Shown piece by piece: positions 52,548-63,975 of a DNA stretch of 64,000 bases. The DNA comes from Rotaria socialis (taxonomy: Eukaryota; Rotifera; Eurotatoria; Philodinida; Philodinidae). Numbering within the stretch: the first letter of the stretch is position 1; each line of letters begins with the position of its first letter. The notes under the pieces were generated by a model. That model saw nothing but the letters and a program-made list of their open reading frames with translations, did not search any database and was not told the DNA's origin. The stretch lies in the NCBI GenBank assembly GCA_905331475.1, contig CAJNYU010001315.1:17576-81575 (forward strand), given 5' to 3'. The position numbers and the translations under genes were made by a program.

Positions 52548-52640
52548 CATCGTACATCGCAGCGCTTGTCAGGATTCCAGCGAAAAAATTATTTACAAAG
52601 GACATCTCCCTCGGGATTTATCAGGACATTGTGATGTATG
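52548..52640. repeat. 95-bp hairpin-forming repeat, copy 1
   Basis: Shares GCAGCGCTTGTCAGGATTCC, GCGAAAAAATTATTT and TCGGGATTTATCAGGA with the copy at 57615-57704. The outer ends can pair (TACATCGCA against TGTGATGTA), so transcripts could fold. Confidence 0.65.
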
Positions 52641-52857
52641 CTTAACATACACTTACAGATTTGTTTACTGACCATGTGTTAAATATTTCATTGTAGAATA
52701 ATGATTATCTCAGCTAATCTAATCGTGTTCTTTAATAGCAGAAAATAATTTTCCAATATTTATATTTATACGCGACAAAACGCATGAAATCTATAAACTC
52801 GAAAATGACTGCTCTTTAACATGCTGTTTGAGTACGATTATAATAGTATTGTTCATT

Positions 52858-53230
52858 CTTGTATTATTTTGTTTTTTTCTCTTCTTTTTGTTTCAATGAT
52901 TTTTATTAATTATTTTCCGATTAGAATAATTAATTATTTTATCTTAAGATCCTCAAGAGATATCTTTTTCCTTATTCAGTTTTATTTTATTTGTTATGTT
53001 TTGTTTTTGCTATTTACAATACGTATCTGACTATACTTTAATGGTGGAACGGAATGACAAGATAATAATATTGGCCGATAAAATCTATATGTTTTGACGT
53101 TCCGCTCCACTATTAAAGAAAAGGAATAGTCAGATACGTATTGCAAATAGTAGAAACAAAAACATAACAACAAATAAAATAGAACTGAAGAAGGAGAAAG
53201 ATATCTCCGAAACGTCTTAAAATAATTTAT
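52858..53230. mobile_element. Foldback (long inverted repeat) element, copy 1
   Basis: Arms of about 140 bp (52935-53060 and 53095-53230) are near-complementary, sharing AGTCAGATACGTATTG and AAAAACATAACAA-type runs around a loop containing TTGGCCGATAAAATCTATAT. It matches the copy at 60163-60583. The right side is cut at about 53230, but a further terminus-like piece, related to the extreme left end of copy 2, occurs in inverse orientation at 53608-53641. Confidence 0.75.
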
Positions 53231-54650
53231 AAAAAAATGCGGAAACATCGCATTTGCATCCGATTGTTATGTGTACTTCAAAAGCGGAATCGATTTATGT
53301 ATGTTGTGAATAATTCTGAGAAAAAAACATTTTTTTTGAAAAAATCCCTGTACCCCCCTTCAGGGGTAGTCTGGTCAATAATGACATGTTTTTCGATAAC
53401 TCAGCCATTTCTTGACGGATCCTTCTCATCTTCGAACTCGACTGAGATATTGATGAGATCATTCTGTGTACAAGATTTCATGACAATTGGATAAGGCTTT
53501 CAAGAGTTATCGTGTTAACGGCAGGGCGGACACACTGGCCGAATCTAGTGTACTCATTTTTTGAGTACACAAAAACATTAAAGAAAAAGGAAGAGAAAAA
53601 AACACAATAATACAATTATAATGACCTTTCTCAACACATGTAATTATTCATTTTTAACCGACAGAAATAATTCTTAATGAAAGTCTAAGAAACGGTAGGC
53701 AGTTATTTATATAATGATTTACTGTTTGTCTTTCTTTGAATTGTTCTTCATATTTTTATTCTACTTCTATTGTCTCGATAAATCGAATTTAATTGAGAAA
53801 CTGTTGTTTTCCTATTCTCGAAAAAAAGAAAACTTTTTTCATATCCTAAATATAGCAGCGGATATTAAATAGGAAAAAAGCACGACTTTTCTTCTGTTTA
53901 TGACATGAGAAAATGGAAAATTTTATTCCATATAATGGATTTGAGTAGAAAGCATTTTTCTCTTACACCTTTTAGAATTTTTTTTAATACTCTGTTTAAA
54001 ACTATCATGCATTAATATTTGTAATTGGATGAGAGAACATTCTTGTCTTTTCATTATCTGTCATCATGTTCATCTAGCAACAAAATTCAGAAATGAAATT
54101 TTTCTACTGCTTACTCATCATCTCATTTTACTCTATTGATTTTCACTATTATAGCCAAGAAACATAAAGAACTTTGGCACATCTATAAATAATATTTGAG
54201 CATCGATTCTACCTAAATAGATGGTAACAATGTCAAGATACACAAGAGTATGATGAGATTTTCATTTGTAACAGTTGAATTTTAGTGTTTCCACACTTTT
54301 GTTTTGGTCTTATCTATACCTAAATTTGTGCCATTGATTTGTGCTGACGTCATCAATTAGTTCCGATTTTCATCTTAGGAAATGTTCGTTGTATTTTGAA
54401 ACATCGTACATACATGAAGAAGCAGAAGATAATTTCATGCAATAATATAGGAGAAAGAAAAATATGAGAGAGCGAGAAAGAAAGATAGAATAGAAAAGCT
54501 AACATTTTTTAGAGACAATGCCAGAACGACAGATAATGTGCTGTTGCTGGTGTAAAAAGAAGATAACGGAAGAAACTATTCCATTCAAACCAATAACTCG
54601 ATGCTATAATGCTTCAACGTTTCTTTTATTATAGTCGGCACATTTGAATA
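53231..54650. other. Spacer upstream of the GPCR gene
   Basis: Includes a GC-richer stretch 53340-53545 (CCCCCCTTCAGGGGTAGTCT, GAGTTATCGTGTTAACGGCA) unlike the surrounding AT-rich DNA, possibly an old repeat fragment. The remainder is AT-rich without recognisable features. Confidence 0.4.
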
Positions 54651-56859
54651 ATGCATCAAGTTGACATGTCTCTTATGTTGTTTACACATTATTTATTTGG
54701 TTATGTCGGTAAGTACATATTTTATTTTGAACGGTCATTAATAATTAATTTTTTCATTAGGTACAACTATGTGTTCAATAGGACTTGCTCTTACTCTATG
54801 TTCTGTTTATGTATTTACTCGGCGACAAATGGTAACTATGATAATTATCGGTTTTGAAACGTTTCTTTTTTTTCTTATTCTAATAGCGTAGTGTTGTTTC
54901 TACTTATTTGACTGGTTTGAGTATCAGTGATAGTTGTCTATTATTATTGGGCCTTGTTTTTGCCATTAATTCTTCTATTCCTCCCAATCGACAAAGTGAA
55001 TCGTTTTATTCTTCACGACTTCATAAATATCTATTTCCGTATGTATATGCTTGTATTATTTGGTTTCAATTCACGAGTGTTTGGGTGATAATTGGCTTCG
55101 CTATTGACAGATGGTTTGCTATAAAATGGCCAATGCTTCATTACACGCACAGCTCGAAAAGAGCTTCGTAAGTTGAATTTTGTTGTCAAGCATTTTTTAG
55201 ACATCTAATCAGCTTTTGTCTATGGCAGACATCTGCTTGTGTTTCAGCTAGAATAAGGTGACGTAAAGATTAAAATAGCTTTGAGCTTTCAACAGATTAA
55301 TCTATTTCACAGCTTTGAAAATAAATTTCTTGAATAGAAGAAGAAAAAAAAGAAACTTAATAAAGTGAAATAATTACAGTACTTAAGTTATTTTATGATA
55401 AATAACAATTGGCACCTGTTGCATATGGGAGCATCTATTTTAAGATGAAGCGCACGAGCTTTCATTTGTAGTGTTAATTGCTTTTTTTTATCTATATCAA
55501 TTGTGTAATCCTTTTTACCGTTTGCGAATCCGATAATACGAACATTCAAGTAAGATCCATGATACTCGTTGAGATTTTCCTATAGTGGATACTTTCCGTG
55601 GGTCATCTAGAAATTGAAAAAACTTTAAATTTACGAGAAATGCGGACGCTGTTTCCGACATTTTGACAGAATATAAAATTTTCATTATTATTCCATCTCA
55701 TAATTAAACTGATAATTACCGATTTTCTCATAGAAAATAAATTCTTTTGTTTTTCAGGTATATTGTAGTGACAATTTATTGTTTGGGTTTTATCTATGCA
55801 TTACCACGATTTTTTGAATATAAAACAGAAGTGCGACGTGAACAATTAGCTGTAATTGAAAACTATACGGAATATATTGATCATATTGTGATAAAGAATA
55901 AATTACTTAATAATCGTTTCTATCAATATACCGTTCATATTAGTAAGCAAAATGATTTCGAAATTTATTCATTTTAATAAAATTAATTATTTTATTTTTA
56001 ATTTAATTCTAGTTCTTTACAGTCTTTTGCAAAGTATTCTTCCACTTCTATTGTTGTCTTATTTCAATGTCGAACTTATTCGAAGTGTTCATGCTAGTTC
56101 GAATTTTCTCGAACGTTGTACACCTGTTTATGGGCAAAATGCACGTGCAGCAGGTGAAGTAACTGTATCACGTTATAGAGACGGTGTAGCAACACGTTCA
56201 GTGATATGTTTAATTGGCCTATTCACGATATGCCAAGTGCCAGCGCCAATACTTCATTACATATACATGTTTTATCGCAATCACAAATGGCTTTATATTT
56301 GTTATGACATCTCAAATTTTCTTATTTTATTCAATAGTACCGTAAGAACAAAATGACCTTTCTTGAATTTATCTATTGGTTTTTGTTTTATATTTTTAGC
56401 TAAATTTTTTTATTTTTACATGTTTTAATCGAAAATTTCGTCGGGAATTAACAAATATTTGTTGCCGCAGATCGGCTCGAGCTGGTGCGTCACGCAAATT
56501 ACTGAGGTATCAAGCGACGGGAGGAACAAGCTTGCGCGCGCGCCCAGCACAACAGAACTCCTTCAATGTAAGTAGATTACTTTCCCATATTGATAGTAAC
56601 GACATAAAATATCGCACGGCAATAGTCTCATCATTAGAATTAGAAAATCGGAAGCAACTACATTGTTTATGATTTTCTCTGACATATTTAATCAAATCAT
56701 CTCTCTTCTTCTATAAATTTTTGTAATTTGAAGACTTCTCATCAAAACTACTGGGAATATCAGAAACGAATTAATAATGGCTGCTGCTATCCTCTACGAA
56801 AACAGTCAACCGACTCGGAATCTCAATATTGCTCAATGTATAGACTGAAGAATTCTTCA

Positions 56860-56909
<50 letters not shown>

Positions 56910-57243
56910 CCAATCAAAATATGTTCAATATTCTATATGTGGATGTAATCATAAAACAGATTCCCCTAAAGAATCGACATCATCAAGCTTTAATCCGCAA
57001 ACATCAAAATGTAAAAAAAATGATATTTATTCACGTCATAATACACAGCAATCTTCATTAAATCGCAAACAATCTTTGTCACACCAAGAAAATGACCTGA
57101 ATAATATTCATAGTCACGAACAAAAAATTCAATATATCGCATTTCAATGTAAAACGAATCATCAAAAAGTGACGAAACAATCATCTTCAATTTCGCCGAC
57201 AACAGCAAATGTAAATCAGCCACAAACACAATCCAAAGTGTAA
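54651..57243 (+). CDS. Rhodopsin-class GPCR, FMRFamide-receptor-like, 533 aa
   Basis: Seven exons (54651-54708, 54761-54831, 54887-55167, 55758-55942, 56013-56341, 56400-56567, 56734-57243) splice in frame to 533 residues. I see seven hydrophobic helices. Helix 2 is LTGLSISDSCLLLLGLVF. Helix 3 ends in FAIDRWFAIKWP, where DRW (residues 117-119) replaces DRY. Helix 6 contains ICLIGLFTICQVPAPILHY, and helix 7 has NSTLNFFIFTCFNRKFRREL in place of NPxxY. The short helix 1-3 spacing and the helix 7 motif fit invertebrate peptide receptors related to the FMRFamide receptor. The long cytoplasmic tail has a poly-Asn run encoded by an (AAT)n microsatellite (56863-56906) and is otherwise polar. Ligand unknown; there is no evidence that it pairs with the neuropeptide gene in this window. 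Confidence 0.85.
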
Positions 57244-58317
57244 AATAATGATATTCACTTATCTTAAAATTCGTCGTTACAAGAAAAAACGATTTTTTTT
57301 ATCGATGTTGAATTTATAACTTATCCATTACCTCTTCGAAATACACCATTGGAAAGACTAGTGTATAGTTCTCATCGCAAAAGTTTTTGCAATAAATTTC
57401 AACATCATCCGAGATGAAAACAATTGAACATATGATGTTAATTATATAAAATTAAGCGTGGAAAACGCGGAAAGACATTAGAAATTAGAATACAGATCAT
57501 TTCGTTCGAAAAATATCATCTAGAAGAATACGAGGGCTTTTCTGAAATTTCCGATCAGTCATATAAAACTCTTGACAGGGTTATCAAAAAAAACACGAGA
57601 CGATTCATCTGCTGCATACATCACAGCGCTTGCCAGGATTCCAGCGAAAAAATTATTTGCAAAGGACGACCCCCTCGGGATTTATCAGGATACTGCGCTG
57701 TATGATCTGATGAGATAAACTCTGCTAGAATTTCTGTTCTTTTGTGAGACTGGATTTATGAGAAAGAAATATGACGTAAACATGTTTACACGACCGACGC
57801 TTGAATAATGCTAAGGACGTATTCGTTTGAATTCATTTAAGAAAACCATAAAAGTTAAAAACAATATTGCGGATATGAACGAACACATTAGTTTTAATTC
57901 ATATAAATATTTCATTAAAAGAAAAGGAAAGCTACTATTATGAAATATGAGTATATTTCACAGTCGTCTCAGATTTATGGCTACGAAAAAATCCTTTTAC
58001 AATATTATTTGAAAGAAAATCCAAGTTTTGTGTAAGCAACAAAACAGACTGCGAGCTTATCAATATTTTAGCGATTCAAAGTATCATACGCATTGCTCAC
58101 TACAAGATGAATTCACTAGTACCGGCTGACTAAAGTTTTAATTAAAAACAAATTTTTCACTCCTCTAATTTTTATTTAAGCAAAAAAACCTTTAAGGGCA
58201 TTCGCGATGGATTTTACACAAAATATTCAAAATGATACTAAATATCTATATGTCAAAAATAATAGGATTTATTGTTAATGTAAAAATGCCGCAAGAAAAA
58301 AAAGCTCCAAGTTTTTA
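57244..58317. other. Spacer between two convergent genes
   Basis: Holds the second copy of the 95-bp hairpin repeat and otherwise AT-rich sequence. Confidence 0.45.
57615..57704. repeat. 95-bp hairpin-forming repeat, copy 2
   Basis: Matches 52548-52640 over its length. The outer ends pair: CATA(CATCA)CAGCGC at 57615-57629 against GCGCTGTATG at 57695-57704. The interior has CCCCCTCGGG, which could form a small inner hairpin. Confidence 0.65.
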
Positions 58318-61300
58318 TTAACATATATTTTTATTAGTACTCGCTTTTGAACCAATATCCGTCATTAATGATTGTACAAAAGTTAATAATGTAATAAATA
58401 CACCAACAGCAACATAAAAAATGGCAATACTTATCGAAAGAACATTATGCCATGAATAAATCCATTGTTCTTCGATATGAAAGTATAAACAAAGACCTAA
58501 ATACAACAGATATGAATAGTAAATAAAAGAGTAGAATCTTGATTTTTAACCAGGAAAGATGAAAATAAAACTTGCTGCTAGCGCCCCCAAATAATGTATT
58601 GCCAATGATATATTTGGTAAAAAGACGGCTCCAACTAATGTACTAAAAAACCATAAGCAAACAATTATAACACGACGTTTTATTGATGATTCTTTGTTTG
58701 AAGTAGTAAATGAATCGATCGCAATTCTAACAAAAAGCAATGAAATTAAATTTCTTAAGAGAAAAAAACATTTTTTACCTTCCACAGAATAAATTTACTG
58801 GATAGGCCGTGTATGTTTTTATGGCAACCATAATAACCGCAATGAGAACAGGTAATAATTTAGGATCATAAGACATCTATTTTTATTAAAAAAAAAGAAT
58901 TTCATTTAGAAATTGCGTTTTTCAGTTAATTTCCGTGTCGATAATTCCCTACATGGTATACTTCTTTTGATTCCCTGATACAATTTTTCTCATGAGGAAG
59001 AAAGAGATTATTTAGCCGAGTCCTGATAGAAGTCATTATCTCGATCTCTTCTAGTACATTTAATAAACGAGAAAACTTCTCTTCAGATCGATCAGCCATA
59101 CGAACATCTGAAAAATTTTATTTAACAAAGAAACGATGCAAGCAATGGTCACTCATGTGTGAATAAATTCTCTGTTCAAGTACTTACTAGTATATCATGA
59201 TCAATAGTTATTCCAAATGTTAGATAACCACAAATAGCTACTAAACAATAACTACAAATTAAAACAATAGTTGATGCCAATGTTGCTTTGACACACTCAG
59301 CACGAGTTTTTAATGATACAAAAACCGGTACAGCATTTACATGAGCCTAGAAAAAACGACTCATTTATTCATTCATTTAACAGCCATTCTACAAACTTGA
59401 TAAGAAAAACACATCGTTGGTAATACTAAAAATATATCTGTCCATGAGTCAGGACTTAAAATTGATCGAAATGAATTTTCATTTTTATTTTTATTTTCTT
59501 TCCATACCCTTTTTTAATGATGACATCTTTCGGTGGATGAACAAAGTATTCAACCGGTACCATTATGACAACATAAATAATTGCCAATACACCAAGCATA
59601 CTAAAACAAAATCTATTGAATCATATTCTAATGTATTTCTTTTACCTGGGAATTTGAAGAAATTTTATTGTCTTTGAAAAACATAAAGGAAACACTAATA
59701 CCATGGATGTAACTATTATCATGAATCGACGATCGAGATACCAATGAGAACAGTAATGTTCACCGACAACAAATGTAAGAACTAATGTAATAGGAAAATA
59801 AAATAACCTTTTGAAAAGCTAGACGTCAACATACATCGATCTAGTTGATCACCAATAATAATAAAAAATGTTATACTTAAACCATACCTTAAAATTAATA
59901 ATTATTAGACAAAAAAATGCTTTCAACTTAAAAACTAATTTACATATACAATATAATACAAACAGAACAAACTCTTTGCCAAAATTTTCCACATTTTACA
60001 AGAACAAATGCTTCATAAGATGCAATCGATTTATCGCAACAAACGAATAAGATAGCATAGGCACCTATGACCAAAAGTACAACAATCTAATTGTTGAATA
60101 AAAAAAGAAAAAACGAATAAAAATAACCAAGAAATTACTGGTGTTGAGGAAGGTCATTACAATTGTATTATTTTGTTTTAATGTTTTTTATTAATTATTC
60201 TCCGATTCGAATAATTCATTATTTTAAGACGCTTCGGAGATATCTTTCTCCTTCTTCAGTTTTATTTTATTTGTTGTTATGTTTTTGTTTTTACTATTTA
60301 TAATACGTATCTGACTATTCTGTTTCTTATTCTGTAATGGTGGAACGAAATGACAAGACAGTAATACTGGCCGATAAAACGTATATGTTTTGACGTTCCG
60401 TTCCACTATTAAAGAATAAGAAAAAGAATAGTCAGATACGTATTGTATATAGTAAAAACAAAAACATAACAACAAATAAAATAAAACTGAAGAAGGAGAA
60501 AGATATATCCGAAGCGTCTTAAAATAATGAATTATTCGAATCGGAAAATAATTAATACAAAACATTAAAACAAAATAATACAAAAATAACCAAGATTAAA
60601 GAATAAACCAAACGTACTGCATGAAGAATTGAACTGACTGCGATACCACCAGCATCATCATAAGCCTTAGCAATATTAAGAAGTCCAGCCTAAGGAAAAG
60701 TAGATATTCAAAATAAATTCTAAATCAAATTGTTCCTTTTAAAGAGAAATCCGATGTAATGCAGTTCTTTCATTTGTGATTTTTCCTAAGATCATTTAAG
60801 CGTCGATGATACTCTAGACGTATGGCGAGGAGTTATTCAAGGAAAGTTCAGAGAAACTCTTCTAATAATGATAGTAAATGATAATTTCCATCATGAGAAA
60901 TAGGTCTTGTCTTTGGGAAACATTTCCATAAATTCAAAAGATCAATGCCATGACTATACTTATTTTTTAATTAGTCACGATATTGTTTTGTTGTTCTACA
61001 TATTTCACGCTGGCAGGGTTTCAGTTTCATAACAACACAATGCACGATCAAAACGAAAAAGCTAATGTTACTCATTATTATAAATTTCTTGTTTTCAAGA
61101 CTTTTGCTTCATTGTTAACATGATAATCCTTTTTGGTTTCTGTCATCCTAAGTCTTGTGACTTGAATATAACACAAACTATGAAAGATAAGGCCTGTTCT
61201 CTGACATGACTTATGTCACTAAAAGTAAGAGTAACATATGGATCGATACGAACGAAAAGAGTTTCGATTACATGTGACTTCTTGTCGAGCATGAACGAAA

Positions 61301-61775
61301 AAGCTACAGGCATAGCACGATTTGCTCAGTGCTGCCAGCGAAAATACCTTGAAAACAACATGATCGACTGTTGCATGGCGACCAAAACACTACATTCGAA
61401 AATTTAAAAAAGTCTGCGAAACAAATGAGAATTTTTTATCGAAAATTAACTTTGAATTATATAACTGCATATTTTTCAAATTATATTATGCATTATGAAA
61501 TATTCAACTCTTATCTTACTCTACCTTGTATTATTTACCTTCGCTGCATTGCTATCTATCTTTTAGTTAAGAACACAAAACTTAGACTTACCCCCATAGC
61601 TGCATTAACGATGAGTCCTGCAGCCATAATCCAAGACATATGTGCTAGAAAGAGAAAATAGTGTATATCAATTAGGTTTTTGTCAATAATACATACATTC
61701 CTTTTTAACACCATTGCTCATTAAGTATGTATTTTCATCTGTAGCAATACCGATTATATCCGATTGAATATCCAT
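58318..61775 (-). CDS. Sodium-coupled neutral amino-acid transporter, SLC38A7/8 type, about 430 aa
   Basis: SLC38 transporters move glutamine and related amino acids; A7 works at lysosomes, A8 at the cell surface. On the minus strand the exons include 61697-61775 (start MDIQSDIIGIATDENTYL), 61592-61644, one near 60610-60682, one near 60080-59946, and a run of short exons down to the stop at 58318. In order I read WIMAAGLIVNAAMGAGLLN (helix 1, the family's GAGLLN), YEAFVLVKCGKFWQRVCSVC, YGLSITFFIIIGDQLD, HWYLDRRFMIIV, SWTDIFLVLPTMCFSYQAHV, NAVPVFVSL, VAICGYLTFGITIDHDIL, AYPVNLFCGR, and finally ALAASFIFIFPGLCLYF. Every junction I checked restores the family reading frame. A foldback element (60163-60583) lies inside the third intron. 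The 5' half contains more introns than the 3' half. Confidence 0.88.
60133..60581. mobile_element. Foldback element, copy 2, in an intron of the transporter gene
   Basis: Long inverted arms (about 60163-60370 and 60380-60583) differ at few positions and surround a short spacer with ACTGGCCGATAAAACG. The insertion is flanked by a 14-bp direct repeat AAAAATAACCAAGA at 60119-60132 and 60582-60595, which looks like a target-site duplication. The extreme left 30 bp (TGTTGAGGAAGGTCATTACA) have no partner at the right end. It lies between the exons near 60610-60682 and 60080, so it would be removed by splicing. Confidence 0.8.
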
Positions 61776-63065
61776 ATTTTATTTTTGTTTTCTTTGTTTT
61801 TATTTTGTATAAATATAAAAAGGAAAGCTAGTGGAGTAACCACTGATATTTATCTATTTCATAGTCAAGCGAAGATAAGAACAAAAAAAAGAATAAGAAA
61901 TACTCTTGTTTCGTTTTTTTAAACTTCGCCAAGTACTCCGTTTATTATTTGTCAAAAATCAATTCAATATTAGATCCTATTTTGGTAGACAGCAAAAAAA
62001 AACTAATAAAATCTTTTATTTTTAAGTTGTTTAGCACTTTATTAGATCTTAAACATTATAGACAATGGATGTTTTATGCAACATGAACGATTACATAATA
62101 TCTAATAAAAACAATAATTTTCGATAAAATTGTCTTTCCACCTTTTGTAATCGATATTCACGAACTAATATCAGTGTGCAATGTTTCAACGTCTTGTCTC
62201 AGCAATAGTCTTTTTGGTGATTTCAAAGAGGAAGTCATCATAATAGTTTTTGGATCATCTTTTGTAAAACCAGCAACTGTGTCTTCATGTTGTTCTGTAC
62301 AAATAATTTTAATTATCATTTGAAGCGATGTAAAGTACTTTGCATCTTTAGTTCACAACGATTTAAATCATACCATGATTATGGGTGTGGGGTGTGGGTG
62401 TGGGCGATTATAGACCTGAGCAGTGGACCCACACCCTCAAGATAGTTCCTGTTGAAAATTAGCTCACAGAATTGCAAGTTTGCCTGCCAATTAAGATCAT
62501 GGCGTTGATCAACTTTTGTTTACAATGGTATTTTTGTGCTTCTTAGTCTGAAAGTGGCACGACCCACGTGATCAATCTTTTTAATTTCTTTTTCAAGAAT
62601 AGAAATGAAAAATTCGGTTTCTTTCTTTACTTCTTACTTGAATGAGAATAAAACACACATCATAAAAAAACGAGAAATGCAATAGATTAATTTCTTCGTG
62701 ATCAAAAAAATCAGCATGTTGGTTTTTTCCAATCATTAAAAATCTCATGTTGGAAAAATTTTTATCCTACTGAATTTAAATCTAGATTTTTCTTGTACAC
62801 AACGTTTTGAAGTAGCAAGAGCAACGTAGACATTTCAAGATCAGTCTTGAAACTTGATTTCACTCGCCTTCAATCTATTAAATCAAAAATTACTTGCAAA
62901 TAATATCTATGAAAAAAACAGTTATCATGTGAAAATAACTCAAATCGGGATTGATATCAGCCATCTTGGGTATATATGTAAGCATTTAATTCTCTTTTCT
63001 GGTAGGTAAACAGACGCCAGTAAGATTTTAATTTATTTAGTAAAATAAATTTCATTCAATCATAA
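61776..63065. other. Spacer right of the transporter gene
   Basis: AT-rich except for the G-rich tract at 62383-62404. It probably contains the transporter promoter next to 61775. No gene is recognised. Confidence 0.4.
62383..62404 (+). repeat. Interstitial telomere-like TGTGGG tract
   Basis: GGGTGTGGGGTGTGGGTGTG plus GG: about three and a half copies of TGTGGG with one extra G. TGTGGG is the telomeric repeat described for bdelloid rotifers. A CCCACACCC word in the opposite sense follows at 62427-62435. Confidence 0.6.
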
Positions 63066-63116
63066 TTGCTTTCAAAGAGGTTCCTCAACTCATTCCATAG
63101 AATATCCAACATTATT

Positions 63117-63359
63117 ATGAAAAGCGGTATTACCACTGATTTGAAAGAACATCAACTCGAATTTGCTGGAAAACACTTGGTAAATTTCCAGTTCATATGG
63201 CTAATACTTGGTTTGATGACAGAAGTCTCTTCACATGATGTTATCAAAAACGAGCAATTGAAGCTATTTACTTGTCTAACAAAAAAAGCTCTCAAAGTAC
63301 ATAAAAGTTTTTCGATGGAGGAATGTGTCCAATTACTAGGGGTGGATCATTTTATTTAA
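63117..63359 (+). CDS. Hypothetical short protein or exon
   Basis: The frame MKSGITTDLKEHQLEFAGKH and onward stays open for 80 codons with balanced composition, including a hydrophobic stretch (FQFIWLILGLM) and EECVQLL, then runs into the repeat array starting at 63344. It may be a gene end interrupted by that repeat. No family is recognised. Confidence 0.25.
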   Translation: MKSGITTDLKEHQLEFAGKHLVNFQFIWLILGLMTEVSSHDVIKNEQLKLFTCLTKKALKVHKSFSMEECVQLLGVDHFI

Positions 63360-63690
63360 CGGCACTTAATTAAAGTTTTTAATTAAGTGACTTTACTTAA
63401 CGCTTAATATTAAGTGATTAAGTGTTACATAGAAAAATTTATTACTTAATATTAAGTGTTAAATGATTCACTTAATCTTAATATTAAAATTAAGTAAGTC
63501 ACTTAACACTTAATTTTAAAATGAAGTGTTAAGTGACTTACTTAATTTTAATATTAAGTGTTAAGTAACTCACTTAACTTTAATATTAAGATTAAGTGAG
63601 TTACTTAACACTTACTTTTAAAATTAAGTTTTCAAATTTAACACTTAATTCATTAATATTAAGTGATTAAGTGATCGACTTAAAGAAAAA
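63344..63690. repeat. TTAAGTG-word palindromic array
   Basis: About 340 bp made almost entirely of TTAAGTG, CACTTAA, ACTTAATATTAAGT and similar words in both orientations, opened by TAGGGGTGGATCATTTTA. The same opening word, GGGGTGGCACTTAACGTTAA, reappears at 63976-63997 and runs off the window, so a second copy probably begins there. Confidence 0.7.
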
Positions 63691-63975
63691 AGCTGTTATT
63701 GTGATTTTTTTATCAGACATATGTAAGTGACGAAATACCACTAGTAATTCCTAGAATCTTTTTCACGCGTGCTGTGGTAACCATCATAATAACTCTTGAA
63801 AATCTGTCAGCTTTGATTCTTACAATGGTAATCAACATAGTGTTTCCATTTTTAACTAGTTTTCAATGTTACAGCTAGTATTTTCTGTAACAAAAGCAGT
63901 AATAGAACATGATGAAGACTATGTGTGCATTTTGTAAGACTAATAGAGTTGAAATGAGTAGAGCTTGTTGAGTTA
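63691..63975. other. Spacer between two TTAAGTG arrays
   Basis: AT-rich sequence without a recognisable gene. Confidence 0.4.

Noticed and set aside
54651-57243. Idea that this GPCR is the receptor of the neuropeptide in the window
   Set aside because: The receptor looks FMRFamide-receptor-like, whereas CCHamide receptors belong to the bombesin/endothelin group; proximity of 25 kb is not evidence.
57690-57730. Possible hammerhead ribozyme core (CTGATGAG...GAA) next to the hairpin repeat
   Set aside because: After a possible stem II (GAG/CTC) the required GAAA does not follow directly, and the other repeat copy lacks CTGATGA.
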